Assembly: GCA_963513935.1 (NCBI GenBank)
Contig: OY740774.1
Span: 86,811,385-86,875,384, forward strand
Reading direction: 5' to 3'
DNA length: 64,000 nucleotides
From: Aphrophora alni
Lineage: Eukaryota; Arthropoda; Insecta; Hemiptera; Aphrophoridae
Under the pieces are notes generated by a model. The model worked only from the letters and a program-made list of their open reading frames with translations, did no database searches and had not been told where the DNA came from. A program made the position numbers and the translations under genes. Positions 13,435 through 25,470 of the stretch are shown here, piece by piece (position 1 is the first letter of the stretch; each line of letters starts with the position of its first letter).

Positions 13435-13495
13435 AGTTTTGCGCGTGCGCACGAGTGGCGTCACGTGACTGTACATGCTCTATGTACACGTGAGT
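13435..13495. promoter_or_regulatory. GC-rich patch with NRF1-like and CACGTG motifs
   Basis: In otherwise AT-rich DNA this 60-bp patch holds GCGCGTGCGCAC (close to the NRF1/EWG palindrome), a perfect palindrome GTCACGTGAC at 13460-13469 and a second CACGTG at 13487-13492. CpG dinucleotides remain common to about 13560. The motifs would suit a promoter or enhancer, but no recognisable exon follows on either strand. That it is regulatory is inference. Confidence 0.3.
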
Positions 13496-15879
13496 CTAGG
13501 TCGGTCTGACGGGTTCCATAATCGAGGGCATATTCCATCAAACTGCGCTTGCGTCAGAATCTATTCATTATATGACTAACTCGTAGATAAGTGCAATATC
13601 CGTAGATCTGTGGATGCAATCTTTGGTTTTAAAGTGTTAGGAATTTAAATTGTCTTCATTTACTGTGTAAACCGTTATCATGCACAATTCAGTCGATGGT
13701 ATTTGAAGTGTGGATCTGTGAGGTGAAATTACAATAATTCTAGAGTAGAGGATCTATGTTTATCTAGGTGAATTTAAATAACCTAGTGATGAAATTCTCT
13801 TTGAATTGATTGAATGTTCTTTATGGTAGAGAGTTCGGATAGTTTGATTGGCTCTGAGGTCAAGAGTTCAAATCTTATACTTCAAATGACCGAACGAAGT
13901 GAAGTCTTGTTTTAACTCCATTGGCTTTTAAGCGGAGGGGAGGGGGGAATTAAAAAAAAACAGCGAAAAATGTACTTTATTTTTGTTTTCATCGATAAGT
14001 CTGTTATTCCTCAGCCTACAGAACAAAAAAATATAACTGTAGTGTTATCACACCTTTTACCCCTAGCTCTAGTTCAAATTTCACGTGAATTTGACTTTGA
14101 AAAATAAGAAACATTGTCTCTAGAATCAGCTTGAATTCGCGAATTTTTGAACGTTAATTGTCTGTAGTTTCTAAAGGATTACCGAAACTATCGAAGAATA
14201 ACAAAATTTAAAAATAATATGTTTAATCCAAAATTGGCATAAAACATAGGGGTTTCTATGAGAATATTTAGAGGAAACCACCATATTGGAAAAATGGCGC
14301 CTTACATTAAAAATTTGGTAATACCTCCAGTTATAACTCAAACAATCCTGGGGGTTACCTTTTACAGTGTTTTGTAACTTTTGTACTTAACGAACAAAAC
14401 AGCTGTTTCAATCACCATGTATTTGGCAAAGTAAAGCCACATCGCTGAAGACTTCCATAAAGGCCCTAGGAAACGCTTAAATGTTTCTTTACACTAAAAC
14501 ATCCTTTAACTGACTTCGCGTTTTAAAAACCTCCTTAACATTTTCTTTAGTTTACTAAGTTATCCTTATAAAGGAGCGATTAAAACAACGACGACATAAA
14601 TAACAATTACGTCATCAATAAGAACCAATTATAGTTCCATAATCACTACATCTGATTATTCGTTTCCTATGGTTATCTATGGTGTTATCTATGCTGTTAT
14701 CTATGGTGTGTTAGTACGTTTTGATTTATTTTTATTCGTTTGACCTTGAATTCACAATCACAATAAGAAAGGTCGAAAAAAAACCAATATTCTCCAATCT
14801 AGAAAAACTTTAGTTAAAAATTATAAAATATAAATTGACAGTTAAAGCAGTGTGAGTGAAATGTTGCAGAAAAAATGACGTTTGGTTAAATACCAATTAA
14901 GCATTTTCCTGTAATTTTGTTCCATACAACAAGAATGTTCTAATTTCACTAATTTCGTTTTTCCCACGTAATAATATTTAATATTCTCTACAATATCTTT
15001 TTTTTTCTGCTACCGTTATATAATGGGAATTTAAACAATACCTTTATTTTATCGAAACTATTGGGTGCATACAATAAGTGGAAAATATGACAGAAAATTT
15101 TATTAACCTATAACATTTTACACATTTAATCTTCATCGTAAACATTAAATGTCTTTTCGCAATCATGAATCTTTTCGTTACTAGTGGTGAAACCTCATTT
15201 AAATGCTTAACGAATTTTAGAAAATCATCTTGATCTTTCATCATATTCACAATAATTGAGAGCAAACTAGGCCTACCGTTCGCCATTCAACAATATCGTT
15301 AACCCTACAAACCGCCTACTTATATACGGCCCATTTCTCCTTTTATTATTTAGGGTTTTTAAAAATTCATAAAAAAATGGGAATATTGTGTATGTAAAAC
15401 ACACCTTTTTATATAGGATATCATTCTTCTCAGAAAGGTACGTAGAATATATCTGTGTAAGTAACAAAATGGTAGATATAAAGGTATTAGAGTTAGTATG
15501 TTAGGTATGAGAAAATGTGCAAAAAATGAAGTGAAAACGCCAAACTAAACTTCCCTTAAGGAAAATTTAAGGTAGCTTTCGACGAACCTTAACACTAAGG
15601 AAATATAAAAAGTTAAATCTTTAAAGAATTCCTAAACAATTTCTCTTCTATAAAATGAGAAATGATAAATTGAAAGTTTGTTGAGCAGTGCCTAAAGAAG
15701 CAGTGTAAGGAAATCCCAAGGAATACTGCTGACCTTAGTATACATTGGCCTTAGTTTATTCCAGACCATTATTAATATAAACTACACAATAGATTTTATT
15801 TCTGACAGAAATACTGATTTTCAGTCGTAACGAAGACAAAAAAAAATCAAAGTAATTGAATGGTAACCCAAAACAGATT
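13496..15879. other. AT-rich non-coding region
   Basis: No gene recognised. It contains a small 12-bp tandem repeat (unit TGTTATCTATGG, about three copies, near 14669-14708), a GGCGCC-containing stretch near 14290 that resembles text seen at 2080-2150, and minus-strand frames of 64-80 codons at 15044-15467 that match nothing I know. Confidence 0.55.
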
Positions 15880-18450
15880 GTTTACTATAATGAGTTATTT
15901 GAAATGTTAAAACCTAGGTCAACCTAAAATATTATTGATACGTATAAAGGATTCAATTTATAGTAGCTAATAATACAGCTAAGATATACAATTATTAGAA
16001 GTTTTAAAATATGTAAGCCTATTGTTTTCTTCGTAGGATTTTTATTTCATCAAACCTTGACCTACATATAAAGAAATTAATGATTTACAAGTGTACAGAA
16101 TTCGATTTTTTGTAACGGCACAGTTATTTTATAAAATACTCAAGTTTAGAAATTAAGAATAGTTTTCTTAGTTGTGTTTCAAATTGTTAAACCTAGGCCT
16201 ACCTAAAACTGCTAAAATAAATAACATCTAAAAAGAATTCGGTATTTAGCAACAGTATAGCTATGATATAAAATTGCCAAGTTTTGAAATTAAGAATAGT
16301 TTTCATTGTTGCGTTTCAAATTGTTAAACCTAGGCCTACCTAAAACTGCTAAAATGAATAACATCCCAAAGGAATTCTATTTTTAGTAACAGCACAGTTA
16401 TTTTATAAAATTACCAAGTTATGAAATATTGAGTTTGCCATTTTTTCAACCTAAGGCTAACTAAAAGCTAAAAAAATCAATGACAGCTATAAATACTTTT
16501 ATTTTGAGTAACAGCACAGCCATGTTATAAATTACCAATTACTAAAATAAATGGATACTCTAGAAAAGTATATTTTCAAATGAAACTTTGGTTAGGCTAC
16601 ATACTATTTTTCAAAAATACTTCTAACCAACCTAAACGTGTTTTTCAATTTAAAGTTTTCTACTATATTTAACTACAAATTAATTATGAACCATAAAGCA
16701 ATGGTTACACCATTAATTACTATGACGACAACTATGTTGAATAATTACTACGTTTCAATATATTTGGAGGGGGGATTAAAATTTGTCATAAACACCACAG
16801 TTATAATACAAAATTACCAAGTTAAAACGCATATTATAAGATAAGCGAAGTTATTATAGGCTCTTAAGCCTATCTAACCTCACTTTACTTTAGATATAAC
16901 AAAAATAAAGAAGCACAATAATTGTTAATAGATACTATTTTTAAAATAACACTAGCCTATGTAAGGGTTTTTACATTAATTCAAATTAAAACAACCAAAA
17001 ATTATTAACCTTAAACCGTTGATTTACCAATTAGAATCTATTGTATAAAATAACGCAGTTCTTAATCACATGTCTAACCTACAAAATATTAAACATCAAT
17101 AATAATTAGAATTAAAAGAAACTATCTCAATCAGAAACACTTTATTTTGAAACAGAAGATGTTAGACATCTTTCAAAATACACAAATCACAAATTCTTAA
17201 AAGATTAGAAACACACGTCGGCTTTCAAACACGGTTGTAAAAAGAAATACAATCCAACCGACAATTTGTACTGGTTGATAAAAGAAGCACTAGATAATAG
17301 ATATCATCTTCGTTATCAGTTAAGCATTGGCAGCGGTTGATAAGCAACTAAAGAATATTCGTTAGGCTGTGCGTTGTTAATTTGATTCTCAATACCAAAA
17401 TATGCGTATTCTATTTGTTATGCATAAAGTAGTGCATAGCGCAAATTTATTTAGTTTTTGACATTGTTTTGGGCAACTTTTGTTTCTTTTAAGGCATATT
17501 TATAAAATTTTAATAGGACAGAAACTAATGGGAATAAAAGTTAATGTTGGTTTTTTGGTGGAATTGTCCATTTTAAGGTTCTGTAAGTCTAAAAGATTTG
17601 TAATATGCTGTCTGTCATATACAGCTTTCTTACGTATTTACGAACTTTGACATCATTTTTTGAGAAAGGTTTTGAGCTCGGTTTAGGTCATTTCTGATTT
17701 TTTTAAATTTTACTTTCTAATATATCCCTAATAAACAGATATCGATATTTTGGTGATATATTCGTTTTGATGTCTCCTTAGTTCAAGAAAATGGTTTTAT
17801 TTTTAATTATTTATTTATTTTTGGAATGATATCAGTCTGTCTTTCTGACTTTTGTAGTCGTCTGCCGTCTATCAGTGATCTACAAACCAAATCGTAAACA
17901 GAATGTATTCAAATTTCGTTTATGAACATAATTTGGCTGTCATCTTTTTTTGCGATCATTCAAATGCTACATTAAGAATATAATTTTTTTTTCCTGAAAT
18001 TTGGCTATAACGATTTTGATCAAATTTTCCTCAACTGAATTCCTTAACGGCCCAAACAAAACGTTAAATATGCTAATTTGACAGTTAGTAAGTTCACACA
18101 GTACATGATGTTATAAAAGACGTATTTTCTCAAAATCGGCTTACCGATTTCGTTCAAATTTTAATGAAATGTGAAAACGTAATGAACTTCGACCGCATTA
18201 TTCAAAAGGTCAATTTTAAGGATACTTTTATTTATAAAGTCTAATTTTTACTATCTACGACGAGGCCCAAGGCAATAAAAACCTTTCAATTTAAATTCTG
18301 ATCATACACGATTTACGCTGAGGACATATTTATGACACAAGCGATGCATGTTTAAGCACTTATTTAAATATATAAATATGTTTTATAAGGCAGCTTTCAT
18401 GGTACATTTCCAATTTTTAATTGACAACTAATGATGGGTGAGTCTGAAAA
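15880..18450 (+). repeat. Large dispersed repeat, uninterrupted copy (empty site)
   Basis: This about 2.5-kb block is collinear with 39890-41348 plus 48616-49720. Shared landmarks in order: the tandem units with CCTAGGCCTACCTAAAA, TCTAACCTCACTTTACTTTAG, AACCTTAAACCG, CACAAATCACAAATTCTTAAAA, CGGTTGTAAAAAGAAATAC, GAAGCACTAGATAA, GTTATCAGT, TTTACTTTCTAATATATCC, GGAATGATATCAGTCTGTC, CGATTTTGATCAAATTTT and CGATTTCGTTCAAATTTTA. It is not coding, carries many substitutions relative to its partner and probably derives from an unidentified transposable element. Edges are approximate. Confidence 0.85.
15905..16460 (+). repeat. Degenerate tandem repeat, ~120-140-bp unit
   Basis: The motif AAACCT(A/T)GGCCTACC recurs near 15911, 16053, 16191, 16327 and 16447, giving spacings of about 120-142 bp. 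Between the motifs each unit repeats an AATTC..TTTTTAGTAACAGCACAG block, then TTATAAAATTACCAAGTT. The same array, further diverged, occurs at about 39960-40450 in the other copy of the large repeat. Confidence 0.75.
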
Positions 18451-18754
18451 TTTGAGCAATGCTTTTCACAGTTATTTAAATTGTGAAAATTTGATAAGGG
18501 GATCCCTAACATATATTTTTGAATAGAGTTAACTAATCAGCTATAATTCTGTAATTTCATTATTTTGTTCAGCCCAACTGGCCTTCCTATGTCTGTATAA
18601 TTGATTTATGAATGAACAGTCATCCCGAAATGCTAATCTCGTAGAAAGACCAGTTAAGTAACACGACTATTGCGGTCTCATCACCGTAAGAACGGTAGTT
18701 AAACACAAGACCGGTCTTTGACCTTGAGAAACATCCTACAACAGTTCCTCCTGT

Positions 18755-18792
18755 AGTTTCACGTGACTCACCACGTGGTCTTATCACGTGAA
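18755..18792. promoter_or_regulatory. Triple CACGTG cluster
   Basis: Three CACGTG palindromes at 18760-18765, 18772-18777 and 18785-18790, spaced 12-13 bp, two of them inside TCACGTGA. Such E-box clusters bind bHLH-type factors in animals. No exon is recognised nearby, so function is inference. The spacing is about one helical turn. Confidence 0.3.
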
Positions 18793-19028
18793 GCAACATG
18801 CAGTGCGGTCACGAGATTGCCAAGATAACTACTTGTATATGCATGTTGTTTCTATTGTATTGCATAACGATAAAATAAACGTTTTGTTTGTAATTGGATG
18901 GAAGACGTTTGAATTTGAATAAATCGTGCGAGAAGAAAAATTTCGAAAAATAGTATTTCTTATTTTATTCACATAATAATATGAATTATGTTTTCCGAAG
19001 GCCTCGATCAATTTCTTCTCTTGTTGCT

Positions 19029-19170
19029 TTAAGGTGGAAACCTCTCGGTGTTCATCGTCTTATTAAAAAAAAATAAATAAATTAAAAAAAATAAAAATAA
19101 AATAAAATAAATAAAAAAAGAGGAAAAGGAATAAGAGTTGGTAAAGAGAGACATGATTTTCTACAGTTGT
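19029..19170 (+). repeat. Dispersed repeat R1, copy B (partial)
   Basis: Starts with TTTAAGGTGGAAACCTCTCGG, the R1 5' block, passes through an expanded A/T-rich section and reaches the core AGAGTTGGTAAAGAGAGAC, then loses similarity. The A-rich middle has grown as AAATAAAAT repeats. Confidence 0.6.
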
Positions 19171-19429
19171 ATGATTTATAAATATATTATTAAAAACAAA
19201 AACAAAAAAAAAAACATTGCTGTCTTCATTGCCTCAAAGAAAATAGATTAATATGTCTCCTAACATAAAATTAACAAATCGAAACTAAAATCGAACAATA
19301 ACCTACAAAGTTTAACTTCATCGACGGACTTCTTTGATCTGATTTTTCTGCACCCCGCAGTCAAATTCCTTCATTTCACTACCCACATCACATATTCAAA
19401 AATTGTCTTTTTCCCACTTGTTGTTTAAA

Positions 19430-19632
19430 TCCGAAAACCTTTAGGTCATCATTGCTCTGAAAAAAAAGAAGAAGAAAAGAGTATAAAATAAACACTTCTA
19501 GACCTTGAATACTCTAATAACTTCATACTTGGAAGAAAACAAGAGTTGGTCAAATGAGACCAAATAGAATAGATGAACGGGAGGAATTTAACCCCAAGAC
19601 AACCTAAAAAAGTGAAGATATAGATAGAAAAT
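19430..19632 (+). repeat. Dispersed repeat R1, copy C
   Basis: Begins CGAAAACCTTTAGGTCATCATTG, continues with a purine-rich spacer, the block GACCTTGAATACTCTAATAA, the core GAAAACAAGAGTTGGTCAAA and then AATTTAACCCCAAGACAA. It stops before the CTCCTGAGG end. Copy D follows about 12 bp later in the same orientation. Confidence 0.75.
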
Positions 19633-19643
19633 ATGATAGGTTA

Positions 19644-19890
19644 GGAACACATTTCGGTCATTATCGCCTTACAAAAAAGAAAGAAAAACAGAAGATCAAA
19701 TAAAGAACATCTACCTCATGAATAGTTTAATAGCCTTAGCGTCGGAAGTAAACAAGAATTGGTCAAAAGAGAACTGATGGAAAAGATTAATTTAATACAA
19801 GACTACATGAAAAAATGTGTATATCCAGATAAGGCTCTCGGGATTATGTCGATCGTATTCACTATTGTCTTCTCCTGAGGGGGTGTACTA
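19644..19890 (+). repeat. Dispersed repeat R1, copy D
   Basis: Complete copy: TTTCGGTCATTATCGCC near the start, core GTAAACAAGAATTGGTCAAA, the block CAAGACTACATGAAAAAATG, then TCCAGATAAGGCTCTCGGG, and the end TTCTCCTGAGGG. It lies head-to-tail after copy C. Confidence 0.8.
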
Positions 19891-21297
19891 TGCTTTGTCC
19901 GAAGTGAAATAATAATAAAAACAATTTTATAATGCAGACGAATCAAATATGATAGTATATATATATATACAATATATTATAGTGAATAGTGAAAAAATAC
20001 AGTTTCTCACTCGCCCATTCTCGAAATCCAAATAAAAACGAAACAAAACTCACAATCGCAAAATTTACAGTTCTCTAGTTACCAATCAAAACGTAAAAAT
20101 AAGCCTTGGACGCTGTCGTAGAAAATTTAAATAATTGTCAAAACGAGCTATCTAAAATCGTACAATAAAGAAACGATTTTTTTATGTTGGTAATCAAAGA
20201 TAAAGTATAGTTTTTTTTAATTATTTCACTGATATAAAATACTTTATATCTCAAAATTCGTTCAACCGATTTCATTCAAATTTTAGTGAAATGTAAAGAT
20301 TAATGGACCAAACTGGTGTGCAATATTAAAATATAATAATATAACAGTTCAGCAATATTTAGTAACACGCAAATATTTACATAACTCAATATCAGTTACA
20401 TAAGAGGTAACCACAAGCGAAGCGAGCTTAGGTACTACTTAAACAAGATATTATCCTAAACAACTTTTTATAACTTACAAAAGTCGATTATGGGGATTAT
20501 TCAACATCTACGTTGATCCCATAATAGTTAAATCAGGAAAAAACAAATTTATTCACGTGTATAGAACTTTTTTTTTTTTTTAAATGACAACAGAGAATAT
20601 TTTTGGTTGGGTTTTGGTTTGATAGGTGGATGTGTGAGAAGGTTAGTGCAAAATATTTACACTGTTAATTCAAAATTATATTCACTATAGAGTTTTAAGT
20701 GTGTAAATTAAATTTTCCTAAAATATAAGATGAACCTTTGAGAAGCTGGAAAATGAACATCATCAAGTACCGCCTTTAACGATAAATCTAAAGTACAGAC
20801 AGCGCATCTCTGGGAAAATAGAAAATAAAACGTTTACAAAACAGTAAAACTTTAACAATAACCGTTAATTAAGTCGCTTCTAACGAGTAAAAGCACAGAT
20901 GAAACCAATATATTCAATTAGAATCACAGATTAGATCTAGGTTGGATCCATGTACACGACATCCCTTCTCTATCAAGTGATGTCATGATATCTTGAACAA
21001 TTCCTTTCCTGACCAAAGGGTAAAGTGTTCACAGTGAACTGAAAGGAATGTAAGGAAACGTGAGACGGACGCCTTGAACTTATGACTGAACGTGACGTTC
21101 CACGTGTATAAGTTCTGTGCACGACTGAGAGGAAAATATGGTCTTGTAGGACACGTTTTGTTAGTTAATAGAAGAGTGGGCGCATCTACTGAAGCAGTGA
21201 GTTATCTATGATGGGGGAATCGATTATAGTTGTTGAAAAATTAGTTTTAAGTCCATTTGTATCGGACAGGAAAGAACCTCTTGATCAGCATAGCCTT
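19891..21297. other. AT-rich non-coding region
   Basis: No gene recognised. Includes a short TA run near 19958 and, at 20258-20315, one of five copies of a motif built around CGATTTCATTCAAATTTTAG followed by GAAATGTAAAGATTAATGG. A GC-richer stretch at 21040-21180 contains a CACGTG at 21101. Confidence 0.5.
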
Positions 21298-21500
21298 TTG
21301 GAAAAAGGAAATAATAATAAGGTCTCCTCGACCTTGAATACTCTAATAGCGTCAGGGTCGGGAAATAACAAGAGTTGGTCAAAAGAGACCTTATAGGAAA
21401 GATGAAAGAGAGGGATTTAACTCAAGACTACATGAAACAATGTGTAGATCCAGTATTCCCTCGGAATTTCCAAGCCCTTACTCACTATAAATGAGCCAAT
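21298..21500 (+). repeat. Dispersed repeat R1, copy E
   Basis: One of the best-preserved R1 cores: GACCTTGAATACTCTAATAG, then AACAAGAGTTGGTCAAAAGA, ATGAAAGAGAGGGATTTAAC, CAAGACTACATGAAACAATG and GTGTAGATCCAG. It fades before the CTCCTGAGG end. A 62-codon frame overlapping its start (21208-21396) is not a gene. Confidence 0.8.
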
Positions 21501-22859
21501 CAGAGAAGACTAATTAAGAAATGATTTTTAATTGTGTAGAAAAGCGACCATTAAAGAGTACAAAATCTATTTAATAAAAGTACTGATTTTTTCGTGTAGG
21601 ACATAGAAAATCGTCCTCGTTTAATGCATTGCAGTTACTCGCGCAACTGTTGATTACATCGAGTTAAACTCGCCATGTAGATAATTCTGTAAATAAAAAT
21701 ATTGCACTAACTTTCTCACCTATGCATTTACAAAAGTAAATATACAATAAACAAGTTGATGAGCGCCATCTTGACACCTACCCAGACCCAACGTACAATG
21801 TAATACAAGCAGATCCTCTAAATGTAATGCCTAAATGCCTTGTAGGAAATGTTGAATTATATTTGTAGACCAAGGAGCCTTATACATTAAACCTCGTTTT
21901 TATATTTAAATTTTACTAAAATTTGAAAATAAATCCTTTTAAACCTTTTTTAATAAGAGTTAGTTACATTTTTAGAGAGTTGGCAATTAATAAGGTTTCT
22001 TTGGATCATTAGGGGGTATATTTTAGCAAAGTTTCATTAAAATCGATATACCTGTATTGTTAATTAAATTGTAATTGTGAATTTTAGTCTTTAGGGCTAC
22101 TTTTTATTTTAAGTAATTGAACATTAATTAACCAACAAAATAACACATGTTTCCATATAATAAATTTGAGGAAAATTGGTTCACTAGTTGTGAAAATCAT
22201 TGCAACAACCATTTCTTTCGATGTGTCAATTTTAGCCTGAATATTCGTTTCGAGGATATTATCAAATATGTAATTAGAGTTTATTGTGGGTATATCTCAC
22301 TATTTTTTAAACATTTCTTATAATTAAAAGTTTGGATTCGTCTCCAAACAACTAAAACTAAAAACTGTTTAGATCCAATTTTAATACAGTTTAGCATTTT
22401 AGAGTTGTGAGTAAAACAAAACAAAAAAATCGATCACACAACTATATAATGAATACCTAGTTTCTAACAATCGGTTAAACAGATTTCGTTCAAACTTAGT
22501 TGAACTAAGAAGCTTATTGACATAAACCGGTGTGCAAAATCAAAAATAAAAGATTCTTTTCAGAAATAATTGTCAAAACACGAAAATTAACTTTTTAAAA
22601 TCTCATAAAAACATCAATTCCAATAAAATAAAATTTAAACATAAAGCATGTACATAACAGAAATGAAGCAACCCCATTTAAATATCTTCAAATGTATCTA
22701 ACGAAATAATAAAATTTAAATATTTTATGGTTGACTTGCTATTCGAATTGTGATTTACCATTCTTTAAGATTTTACAGTGGTAGTAAATATTACAGAGTA
22801 CCCTTCGAAGTACTTAAATCCTGAAGTTCTGTCTGGCAATTATGGAAATACCTTTCATG
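21501..22859. other. AT-rich non-coding region
   Basis: No gene recognised. At 22470-22540 there is a further copy of the CGATTTCGTTCAAA-type motif, here followed by ACCGGTGTGCAAAATC, which also follows the copy at 20258. Confidence 0.5.
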
Positions 22860-23225
22860 TACTAAACTAAATATAATAAAATTACTTTATGCAGTCAATA
22901 TTTGTTCTAGCCAATATTTGATTTCATCTTAATTGTGTTGCATTTGCTGTTCCAATTTTTGTAAATTTTTTGGTAGCATAAACAAAACATCATCAGCAAC
23001 AATTGTTAGGAATCCATTGAACAACCCATAGGTCATTGTTACAGATTAGAAATAAAATTGGCTCCAGTAAAAATACTCGTGGGTCACCAAATTTATGTAA
23101 AGGTTACACTCACGTACCTGTCAGTCTTGTAGTTGATAAACCAGCTAGTATTATATAATTATGTCAAAAATAAACTGTACTCTATTGGGTCAAAAGTTTT
23201 AGTCAAGATATGGAGTGAGATATAG
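22860..23225 (-). pseudogene. Decayed non-LTR reverse transcriptase
   Basis: On the minus strand, read across frameshifts, the core of a Jockey/CR1-type LINE reverse transcriptase can be followed: LTKTFDPIEYSLFL (the SKAFD-like block, about 23210-23165), SWFINYKTDRYVSV (the WF..YL..R block), GDPRVFLLEPILFLICNNDL (the GVPQGSxLGPLLFLIYINDL block), then in another frame VADDVLFMLPKNLQKLEQQM (the YADD block, which here reads VADD) and KYWLEQ. In-frame stops and at least two frameshifts make it non-functional. The order of blocks is that of the intact enzyme, so the family call is firm although the clade is not. Confidence 0.82.
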
Positions 23226-25200
23226 TCAGATAACTAAATTTGTTGAGTTTAGAGAAAGGATCAAAAATACAGCACTGATATATTTCGAACCTTGAACTCA
23301 AAATACAATAAATATATTAGTGCAAGTGAAAGGAATTTCATTCAATGTAAATGTAGGTTTGATAGACATAATATGTAAGACATACGTGTTGAGAAATAAA
23401 AAAATGTATTTTATGTACTGAGAGACCAATATAGACTCGAATTGATGGAGTGGCGAGTGTGAATTAAAAACTTAATTGATGGTTATTATAACCACTGAAT
23501 GTATTGTACAAACTATCTCACACGAACTCGTATAAATACAAGTTATTTTAAAGCTGTCAAAGTCCTTTTCTAGTAAGCACTACTTTTAGATGTAGGATAC
23601 AAGGATAATCCTACAAATTACAAATAATAAATAAATAATTTAAAAAAGAAGAACTGTCTGTAAACATTAAATTGAGAAACAATGGAACCGATAATGGGTA
23701 TCAAAGCTATTTTTAATTTTTATGAGTGCCTCGTCTTGACCCTTAAGACATCGAAAGGCATCCTAGCTGTAACGCTCCAGCGTTTCAAAATAAAAATAGA
23801 TTGACTGATACATACAATTTGATTATTTGGTTTTCTGCCCTTGTATCAACTGTGAATCTCTGAGGTATATGAACGTAATGGTTGGTTATAGAGTGACGAT
23901 AAACTCGATTTTGAGGATATAGTTTGTTGCCCTCGTAAATCTTTCAATACAGTATAGAAGCACTCCAACGCCGGTAGTCAATTTAAGTTCGTTAATTTGA
24001 TAGCTGAAACTTACATTCTTGTTCCGTTTAAAGGTAGGGATGTATTTAAAAGTAATGGATTATATAGAATAATAAGAATGACTAAAATACAAATAATGAT
24101 AAAACTAATTATAATTCCCGTTGTCTACTATTATTTTATGTCCAGTAAGAATTCCAAAATATTTAGTTGTATTATTGTATACTATTATTAAAATATTTTA
24201 TTGTTAAGTTCCTGACTTTAGCATGCAACTTTCGGTCAACACCATAACTTTATGAGCCTCCATTTGAATCCATCATCTCTTACACACCAACCGAGATCTT
24301 CATCCACTAGATTAAGTAGTAGCTCAGTTTATGAAAGTATTGATTATTAGATCCGGGTTAGCCTAAAAATTGAGATAACTTTATGATATCCCTCTACTGT
24401 AATTAAATATAGATAGGATTTGACGAAACTATAAATTCAGTTAATTATGAGAAGACAATGTAGGATCTCTGTCTACAAATTTTTACTGTTGTATCTCTAT
24501 CTATTTTTCAAAATTTGTCCTCTGATGTTTTTGATACAAAAATATTTATCAAAGATATTTAGTGCTCTTCTTAAGATTTAAGCACAGGGAATGATTATTA
24601 AATAGAAGGAAGCTCTTCCCTCATGCATGAGATGGAGTGGTTCACAGACGGTTCTACTACAACAAAGGAGTTGAGTTCAAAAGAGTTAGACTTGAAAACG
24701 AAAATCACCTGCTATTGGAAAAAAAAATTCTGTAAGATATTACAGCTTCAATGAAATTTGTATGAGATCCCTTGAGAATATTATAGGGATAAGTATATAT
24801 TTATCTAAGGAGATATTGGGGGAGGGGGCTTAACGATGTTACGCTTTGATGGGTTTCATAAACATGTTTTAAATTGGTGGGAATGAATACGTTCTGGCTA
24901 ACAGAGCGTCAACAGTAAAACATCTATAAAGTATGGACGAAGAAAGAACACGAGAGGAGGTGAAGGGAGTATCTCAGGTTTAAGGATTAGCAAACACTCG
25001 TTTCGTGTCGTCAATTGAACCTGATCTTTCCTAGTAAGACAGAAGCAATAAAAGGGCGGTGGTTGAGTTCGAAGTTACAAAGTAACTAATCTGAAAAACT
25101 TATGCCAGCATATATACATTTAATAGGGAACCTCAGGAAAAGGATACTGCAGAGCAGATGATCTTTTTTTGCAAATACTTCGATCAGGAAAAACTAATAC
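23226..25200. other. AT-rich non-coding region
   Basis: No gene or element recognised. A 64-codon plus-strand frame at 23997-24191 is isoleucine- and tyrosine-rich and looks like chance. Confidence 0.5.
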
Positions 25201-25243
25201 ATTAGGATCTTTGACAAAAGGAAAGACATTTCCTTAAAAGTAC

Positions 25244-25470
25244 CTTGTCAGGAAAATTCTGAGGTTCATGAAGATTGCGGGTCTTCTTGGGCATGTCTAG
25301 GGACACCAAACTAGTCTGTTTCCATTTAGTAGCTGTATAAGCCCTTGGAGCTGACACTCGAGGAGTGACGCGAGATGGCCAAGATTTAGATTTAAAAGGC
25401 CAGGTGTAGAGTGCCCAGTTCAAGAAAAAGAAGAAAATACAGGTAATGTGATTTACCAATAGAGAATATA
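25244..25470 (-). other. Possible isolated exon, unrecognised protein
   Basis: A minus-strand open stretch is visibly less AT-rich than its surroundings and encodes about 60 residues of balanced composition: WPFKSKSWPSRVTPRVSAP, then RAYTATKWKQTSLVSLDMP, then KKTRNLHEPQNFPDK. The end, GACAAG followed by GTACTT (boundary at 25244), fits a splice donor. Upstream lies a pyrimidine tract (TTTTCTTCTTTTTCTT), but no AG acceptor follows it until about 110 bp further, so the exon start is unclear. I do not recognise the protein. Alternatives are a processed pseudogene fragment or chance. Confidence 0.25.
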
